Part shown: positions 59,446 to 64,000 of the stretch, piece after piece | Layout: each line of letters begins with the position of its first letter | Numbering within the stretch: position 1 is the first letter of the stretch | Assembly: GCA_022410635.1 (NCBI GenBank) | Contig: JAJVDF010000191.1 | Span: 268,928-332,927 of the forward strand | Length of the DNA: 64,000 nt | DNA from: Tretioscincus oriximinensis | Lineage: Eukaryota; Chordata; Lepidosauria; Squamata; Gymnophthalmidae | Direction of reading: 5' to 3' | Notes under the pieces: model-generated | Databases searched by the model: none | What the model was told of the DNA's origin: nothing | The model's input: only the letters and a program-made list of their open reading frames with translations | Program-made: the position numbers and the translations under genes

Positions 59446-59629
59446 GAAAACAAAAATTCTGCAAACTGGTCATTTTGTTGTTGTTGACAACTGGTACCTG
59501 GTCTATATTTGGAAGCAAGACTCTTTGTTTGATGTTCAACCTTCCAGTTTTGGAAGAAGATCATTCCATGTCTTTTGTCTTCTTCACTCTGTGTGGTTTG
59601 GATTCAATGGTAACGTTTCTGGACATGGT

Positions 59630-59857
59630 AACAGAGGAAGGAGGAGGAGAAGGAAGAAGAGGAAAAGGAAGATGAAGAAGAGAAAGAAAGAAGAGGAAGA
59701 AGAGGAAAAAGAAGGAGAAAAGGAAGAGGAAGAGGTGGAGGAGAAGAGGAAGGAGGAAGAAGAAGGGGAAGGAGGAAGAAGAAGAAGAGGAAGGAGGAAG
59801 AGAATAGAAAGGAAGAAGGAGAAGAGGAAGAAGGAGGAGGAGAAGGAGGAGGAGAGG
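59630..59857. repeat. GAA/GGA microsatellite, SINE-tail derived
   Basis: Purine strand of AGGAAGAAG and GGAGGAGAA units. It runs directly into the reverse 3' end of a SINE at 59858, the position of the SINE tail. A 238-codon frame crosses both and is not a gene. Confidence 0.93.
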
Positions 59858-60140
59858 AATCCAGTTTTTATACCCCATCCTTCTCACCTGAAAGGACTCA
59901 GAGTAGCCTTTAATTTTTGCCCAACGGCTTACATCTATTTTATCTTCCCCATTAGTGGTGGTACTCATGAATGTACTCGAAATGTAGATTGCAAATCTAC
60001 TTTGTTCCAGACAGCAGAGTTGGCTGAAGCTGAGGCCATTAGAGGGCACTCAAACCTCCACAGCCAACACAGGAATTCGAGTCTGAACTTCTCGATTAAC
60101 AGACCGTCTTTCNGCCTCTGTGCCATTCATGCCTCCAATG
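59858..60140 (-). mobile_element. CTT-tail SINE variant b, full copy
   Basis: AATCCAGTTTTTATACCCCA, GTGGTGGTACTCATGAATGT, GCAGAGTTGGCTGAAGCTGA, GAGGGCACTCAAACCTCC, GAATTCGAGTCTGAACTTCT (B-box region) and GCCTCTGTGCCATTCATGCC (head). Confidence 0.85.
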
Positions 60141-60479
60141 GGCAGTGATTCTATGCAGAACATTCTAGATTTTTTAGCTTTTTCTCTTTCCAGGAATCCG
60201 GAAAGAAGGTCTTTCTTCTACCGCTACGCCCAGACAGGATCAGTAAACCCCTTGCAAGCTGAATCTAGATAACACTGATCACAAAGTGGCCAGGTGAGGG
60301 GTCCTCCCTCCCCACCCACCAGAGCAGCCCCACGTTCTCCTGACCTGCAAATTTTGCCTCTCCTGCTCCAGCTGTTTAGCAAACACTGCTGCCCTCTACT
60401 TGCAGCAAAATAAGATGCCTTAGTAAGTTTGCTGGCTTACATAGCCCTTTTCCTCTGCAATATTCAGGCAGAAATGCAG
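60141..60479. other. Unclassified DNA
   Basis: No element or gene recognised. Confidence 0.4.
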
Positions 60480-60602
60480 CCCNGGCTATTTGAAGGAGCG
60501 TCTTTTCCCATATAGACCTGCCCATGCTGGTCATGAAGGCCTTCTAGTGGTTCCTCCCTTTACAGAGAGGCAAAGGCTAGGAGCAGATAGGATGCTCACC
60601 AG
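60480..60602 (+). mobile_element. L2-like LINE 3' part (left of insertions)
   Basis: GGCTATTTGAAGGAGCGTCT, TTTCCCATATAGACCTGCCC, GGCCTTCTAGTGGTTCCTCC. It resumes at 60936. Confidence 0.82.
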
Positions 60603-60694
60603 TAAACTGACCATATTTTCTGAGGCCCAAACTGAGACAATTAATATTCATGCTAATTTGCATATTCATGAATATGCAAATCACCCACCAATAT

Positions 60695-60695
<1 letters not shown>
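60603..60695 (-). mobile_element. hAT-like element, terminal fragment
   Basis: TAAACTGACCATATTTTCTG, AGGCCCAAACTGAGACAATT and GCATATTCATGAATATGCAA match the ends of 18367-18480 and, in reverse, 36200-36280. The rest of the element is missing, cut by the SINE insertion at 60696. Confidence 0.78.
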
Positions 60696-60725
<30 letters not shown>

Positions 60726-60935
60726 AAGAAGAAGAAGAAGAAGAAGAAGAAGAAGAAGAAGAAGAAGAAGAAGAAGAAGAAGAAGAAGAAGAAGAAGAAG
60801 AACTGGGTTCTTATACCTCGCTTTTCTCACCTTTCAAAGGGACTCAAAGCAGCTTACAAGGGTATTTTTGCCCGAAGGCTGACATTCTATTTTTCCCACC
60901 AGGCTGTGGTGGTTCCCATTTATCTACTTGCAGTC
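60696..60935 (-). mobile_element. CTT-tail SINE 3' half with 105-bp pure GAA tail
   Basis: About 35 uninterrupted GAA units (60696-60800) run into AACTGGGTTCTTATACCTCG, CTTTTCTCACCTTTCAAAGG, GCCCGAAGGCTGACATTCTA and CCAGGCTGTGGTGGTTCCCA, the SINE 3' half in reverse. The 5' half is absent. It is the clearest case in the window of a SINE tail expanded into a pure triplet microsatellite. Confidence 0.93.
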
Positions 60936-61152
60936 TTCCTCCAGAAGTTTACCAGACGCCGTGTAAAAATGTACCTTTTCCCCCAGGCTTTTGACTCTTA
61001 GCTCCCTCTGCATTCTGTCCTTCTAAGGAGGGTGCGTGGGTTGGAGAGAGGGTGGATATGGATCTCTTTAAACTTTTAAAGATCTTTTGTTACCCGTCCT
61101 GAGACCAGTGTTGAAGGGCAGCACGTAAATTATTTTAAATAAATAAATAAAA
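60936..61152 (+). mobile_element. L2-like LINE 3' end (right of insertions)
   Basis: TTCCTCCAGAAGTTTACCAG, CCTTTTCCCCCAGGCTTTTG, TTAGCTCCCTCTGCATTCTG, TTTTGTTACCCGTCCTGAGA and TAAATAAATAAATAA. It continues 60480-60602. Confidence 0.85.
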
Positions 61153-61156
61153 TACG

Positions 61157-61350
61157 ATACCTAGGATGGATCTCTTTCTATTGCCTCCAGGATGGACCAA
61201 CAGGTAGGATTCCTGAAATACATTTGCAGGGAGTGGGTTTTTTCCTTTATATGCTTGAGATACCCAGGCAGAATTGCCACTGTGTGTGACAGAATGCTGG
61301 ACTAGATGGAACAGACCCATTTAGCAGGGTTCCTCTCTTAGGTTTTAGAC
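61157..61350 (+). mobile_element. CR1 subfamily A 3' UTR, copy 1 of tandem pair
   Basis: CTAGGATGGATCTCTTTCTA, TTGCCTCCAGGATGGACCAA, CAGAATGCTGGACTAGATGG and GCAGGGTTCCTCTCTTAGGT. Confidence 0.85.
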
Positions 61351-61354
61351 GCAT

Positions 61355-61577
61355 GCTGCTGGAATAGATGCCTAGATGTTGCCTCCAGGCTGGAGAGAGG
61401 AGCAAAATGCTTCCAAAGGTCATTTGCATGAAGTTGAGAATAGGTAAATATATATTTCACCAGCATCTTTTGCTTGAGAACAGCCTGAAGCAATTGATGG
61501 GTCAATATGTAACATGGTATGTTGGACTAGATGAACTATGGATCGATCCAATATGGCTTCTCTCATGTTCTTAATTG
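61355..61577 (+). mobile_element. CR1 subfamily A 3' UTR, copy 2 of tandem pair
   Basis: GATGCCTAGATGTTGCCTCC, AGGCTGGAGAGAGGAGC, TGTTGGACTAGATGAACTAT and CCAATATGGCTTCTCTCATG. It follows copy 1 in the same orientation at 200-bp spacing. Confidence 0.85.
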
Positions 61578-61608
61578 CATGGGNCCTGTTTGCTGGGCAA
61601 AAATACAG

Positions 61609-61835
61609 GGAGCCAGTTTAGTGTAGCGGTTAGAATGTTGGACGCTTATCTGGTAGCCTCCCGGTTCGATTCCCCACTCCTCCATGAAAGCCAGCTCGGT
61701 AACATTGGGCCAGTCACTGTTCTTTAGAACTCTCTCAGCCCTGCATACTTTACAGGGTGTCTGTTGCAGAGAAAGTAACAAAAGATGCGTGTGTGTGTCA
61801 CCCTTTGGTGAAAAGGGTGCTATAAATAAACACTA
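61609..61835 (+). mobile_element. Sauria-type SINE (plus)
   Basis: GAGCCAGTTTAGTGTAGCGG, TTAGAATGTTGGACGC (A box), CCTCCCGGTTCGATTCCCCA (B box), CGGTAACATTGGGCCAGTCA, GGGTGTCTGTTGCAGAGAAA. The 3' tail is short (AAAGGGTGCTATAAATAAAC). Confidence 0.9.
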
Positions 61836-62726
61836 TTGTCCTAGCCATCTTCTTGGGAGACATTTGGGGTTAAACCTGAAGATTTCTGGGTTCAGGGTAG
61901 ATGTTTTACTGTGGGTTGTGTGGTATATATACTTTGACCTCTTAAATATAGGCCTTTGAAACAGCGTATAATCATGTAAAATGAAAGGGAATTTAGGCTA
62001 GGACTGACAACTGATTGCACATTGACTAGATTAATTACCTGCCTTTCAGCTGATCAATTAAACAGACAGCTATTTGCATATCACCAACGGTCCAATATGG
62101 AATCCTCATCTCAGAACTGCACGATTACAGTTCAATAAGCAAAGCTAACTCTCATTGTTGAAAGCAAGGTTATTTTACATATGTGTGCTTCCAAACATGC
62201 GTGTGCAAATACAAACTTTATAAACACACAGAGCATTTAAACCATTCCTTATCTCTCCCTTTTGTTACTGTTAATCGCCTCCTATTCTCTGCACCTTTAG
62301 GCACCTGGAAGGTAAATTAGAATTCAATGACAATAAAAGGGACTATTTTTGAAGCTCAAGAGGCAGACAGAGAAGGCATAAACACAACTTACAGCAACCT
62401 GAAATGTCTGATTTTTGTAGCCTTTACTTTTGAAATCAGAAAAAGTACTCTCAGGGGCGACTCACTGTTATGGTGGAATTGTGTGTGAACCTACAGAGGC
62501 TCCTATGGCCAATCCCATCTTGAAAATGTTTGCTGCAGCAAGGAGACTAATCAGGGCCATGAAACTCAGGCCAGCAGTGGCCGATCAGTGATGAGGCAAG
62601 GAGAGCAAAGACAAGGTAGGTTTTTAAGAGCTTATTTTTTTAGAACTGCGTTCAAACAGGGTGACTGGTTCTTTGAAAATGGGCACCCAAAATGCTCTGT
62701 ATGATCACACTCTAACACCAGAGACT
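61836..62726. other. Low-repeat DNA; candidate regulatory block 62020-62120
   Basis: No transposon fragment is recognised. TAGATTAATTACCTGCC, TTCAGCTGATCAATTAA and CTATTTGCATATCACC (octamer ATTTGCAT at 62072-62079) cluster within 70 bp. No gene. Confidence 0.4.
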
Positions 62727-63390
62727 GAGGGTGCGTTCACACAACGAGTTAAAAACCGGAATAAAATTATATTCCAGAATATAGCAAGGGTGTGTCTGTT
62801 CAGACCAAGGAGCTATAGTCCGAAATATACAATGGCATGTCCTGTTCACACGTATATTTGAATTCTCGTGACACACATGGAGCCTAGGCAGAACGCAGCC
62901 GTTTACTTTTTCTTGTCCAGCCTAGGCTCCGTACGGATGGGGCCAGCCAGCCCTCCATCTGCTTTGGGGGGATGAGGAGGAGGAGGTGGGGAGGTTGACA
63001 GGATGTCTGTCCATGTTCCCCTTCCTTTCTCAGACCCAATCTCCAGGCAGGAACCCTCCGAAAGCAGATGGAAGGTTGGCTGGGCAAAAAGGCGGGCAGA
63101 TTTCCCTACCAAAGCACGGAGACAGCGCTTCCTCCTGTCATCTCTCCCCTCCTGTCTCTCACACTATTTTTGTTCACACGGGAGATGAAGGGGATTGACT
63201 ACGAGATGANGGAGGTTAGCTGCAAGATTTCAGACATTCTCCGCAATTATTCCTGATAATCTCAGCAATAGTTTATTGTGGAATAAATGGCGTTTATTGC
63301 GGAAGTATTGCTGATACACGCTTGACACGTGTGACACAACTTTCATAATGTTGCTACAACTGAGGCATAAAATAGCAGTGTGGAAGTAGC
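62727..63390. mobile_element. Inverted-repeat DNA element, family 2, long diverged copy
   Basis: GGTGCGTTCACACAACGAGT, TAAAAACCGGAATAAAATTA and TATTCCAGAATATAGCAAGG form the left terminus. The right part has CTCAGCAATAGTTTATTGTG, GAATAAATGGCGTTTATTGC and GCTTGACACGTGTGACACAA. The central 62870-63230 segment carries its own inverted pair (CCAGCCTAGGCTCC/GGAGCCTAGG; CCTCCATCTGCTTTGG and CCGAAAGCAGATGGAAGG). Confidence 0.65.
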
Positions 63391-63404
63391 CTGACTCAAA
63401 GGGA

Positions 63405-63680
63405 ATCTGCTTGTACCGCCTCTCACAGCAGCAAAGGGAGTGGGAACCCAGGATAGGGTCTTCTCANTGGTGGCTCCCCAGATTAGTCTCTTCCGTCCTT
63501 GAGATCATGCCAAATGTCATCATTGTCGTCGTTCAGAAAAATCTTTGAAGATGCACCTCATGAACGTGGCCTTTCAATGAAGAAAAAGCTTTTAGTTCCC
63601 CACTTTCAGGTACAGTTTTAAAATGTTAATTTTGTACCTTCAGATATAGGGCTGGATATAAGCATAAATAAATCATAAGT
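63405..63680 (+). mobile_element. L2-like LINE 3' end, diverged
   Basis: CTTGTACCGCCTCTCACAGC, GGAGTGGGAACCCAGGATAG, GGTCTTCTCANTGGTGGCTC, TTTGAAGATGCACCTCATGA and ACCTTCAGATATAGGGCTGG, then ATATAAGCATAAATAAATC. Confidence 0.82.
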
Positions 63681-64000
63681 AATAAAAGGCGTCCAACATT
63701 CCGAGATATAATGATCAATGACAGAGCTTGGAACTTTGGCAGCCTCCACAAACTAATGACAGGGCTTGGAACTTTGGGAGCCATCAGAGACCAATGACAG
63801 GGCTCGGAACTTTGGGGGCCACCAGAGACCAATGACAGGGCTCGGAACTTGGGGAGCCATCAGAAACCAACGACAGGGCTCAGAACTTGGGGAGCCATCA
63901 GAAACCAACGACAGGGCTCAGAACTTTAGCAGCCTCCAGAGACCGATTCCTGGGTTAGAACTGGCTAAAAGACAGAAAACAGAAGGAAGTAATAAATGGA
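63671..64000 (+). repeat. CCAAT-VNTR composite element, six- to seven-unit copy (runs off window)
   Basis: ATCATAAGTAATAAAAGGCG, TCCAACATTCCGAGATATAA and TGATCAATGACAGAGCTTGG lead into six to seven 38-bp units (63715-63940). Then GATTCCTGGGTTAGAACTGG, CTAAAAGACAGAAAACAGAA and GGAAGTAATAAATGGA, the CR1 RT part, are cut by the window edge. Here the unit is AATGACAGGGCTCGGAACTT, TGGGAGCCATCAGAGACC, a different variant from that at 49340. Confidence 0.82.

Noticed and set aside
59432..60148. A 238-codon plus-strand frame
   Set aside because: It crosses a GAA array and a reversed SINE; its parts have no common origin.

Overview
The window is intergenic DNA from a vertebrate nuclear genome, almost certainly a squamate reptile (lizard, possibly a gecko; the species cannot be fixed by eye). 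The reasons are: many truncated CR1 retrotransposon 3' ends in two subfamilies; L2-like, RTE/BovB-like and L1 fragments; tRNA-derived SINEs of the Sauria type plus a second tRNA-headed SINE; reptile-style foldback elements; and long GATA/GACA/GAA microsatellites. There is no operon-like layout and no convincing multi-exon gene. Almost every long open frame is a translated microsatellite or a decayed transposon.

Layout. 1-4 kb: mostly unclassified DNA with G tracts, a 236-bp inverted-repeat MITE and a long TTCC array with an embedded tag motif. 4-8.5 kb: a nest of BovB/RTE, two SINE types, a foldback MITE and an L1 that landed in a SINE and was itself hit by a CR1. 9-14.6 kb: CR1 copies, and a solo LTR (10939-11622) inside a CR1 with matching target-site flanks. 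14.7-17.4 kb: GATA/GATG arrays, one with a 499-base gap. 17.6-23.3 kb: L2, a hAT-like non-autonomous element with 8-bp target duplication, a Sauria SINE, a 330-bp palindrome, a 1.2-kb CR1 and a second inverted-repeat family. 23.3-31 kb: lower repeat density, CR1s, a cluster of four same-strand SINEs and one orphan open frame (30433-30723, minus). 31-38 kb: AAT, CTTT, GGA/GAA and GTGGTT arrays and another hAT-like element inside an L2. 38-48 kb: foldback elements, the best-preserved second-subfamily CR1 and BovB-like fragments. 48-54 kb: nested SINEs, a VNTR of CCAAT-containing 38-bp units joined to a CR1 reverse-transcriptase fragment, L2 and a second solo LTR (52938-53698). 54-64 kb: CR1, L2, SINE and GAA arrays, and another VNTR composite running off the right edge.

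The most interesting items are: (1) a hAT-like family with TAGGCTGACC termini, giving both ordinary ~390-730 bp copies and fully palindromic derivatives; (2) a dispersed composite element with a variable-number CCAAT array fused to CR1 RT sequence, analogous in architecture to primate SVA; (3) SINE and LINE tails that have apparently seeded the giant GAA and AAT microsatellites; (4) a repeat family carrying paired inverted ACTACA-CTCCCAG motifs. Element calls come from reading motifs and comparing copies within the window. Family names follow general knowledge and were not checked against a repeat library.
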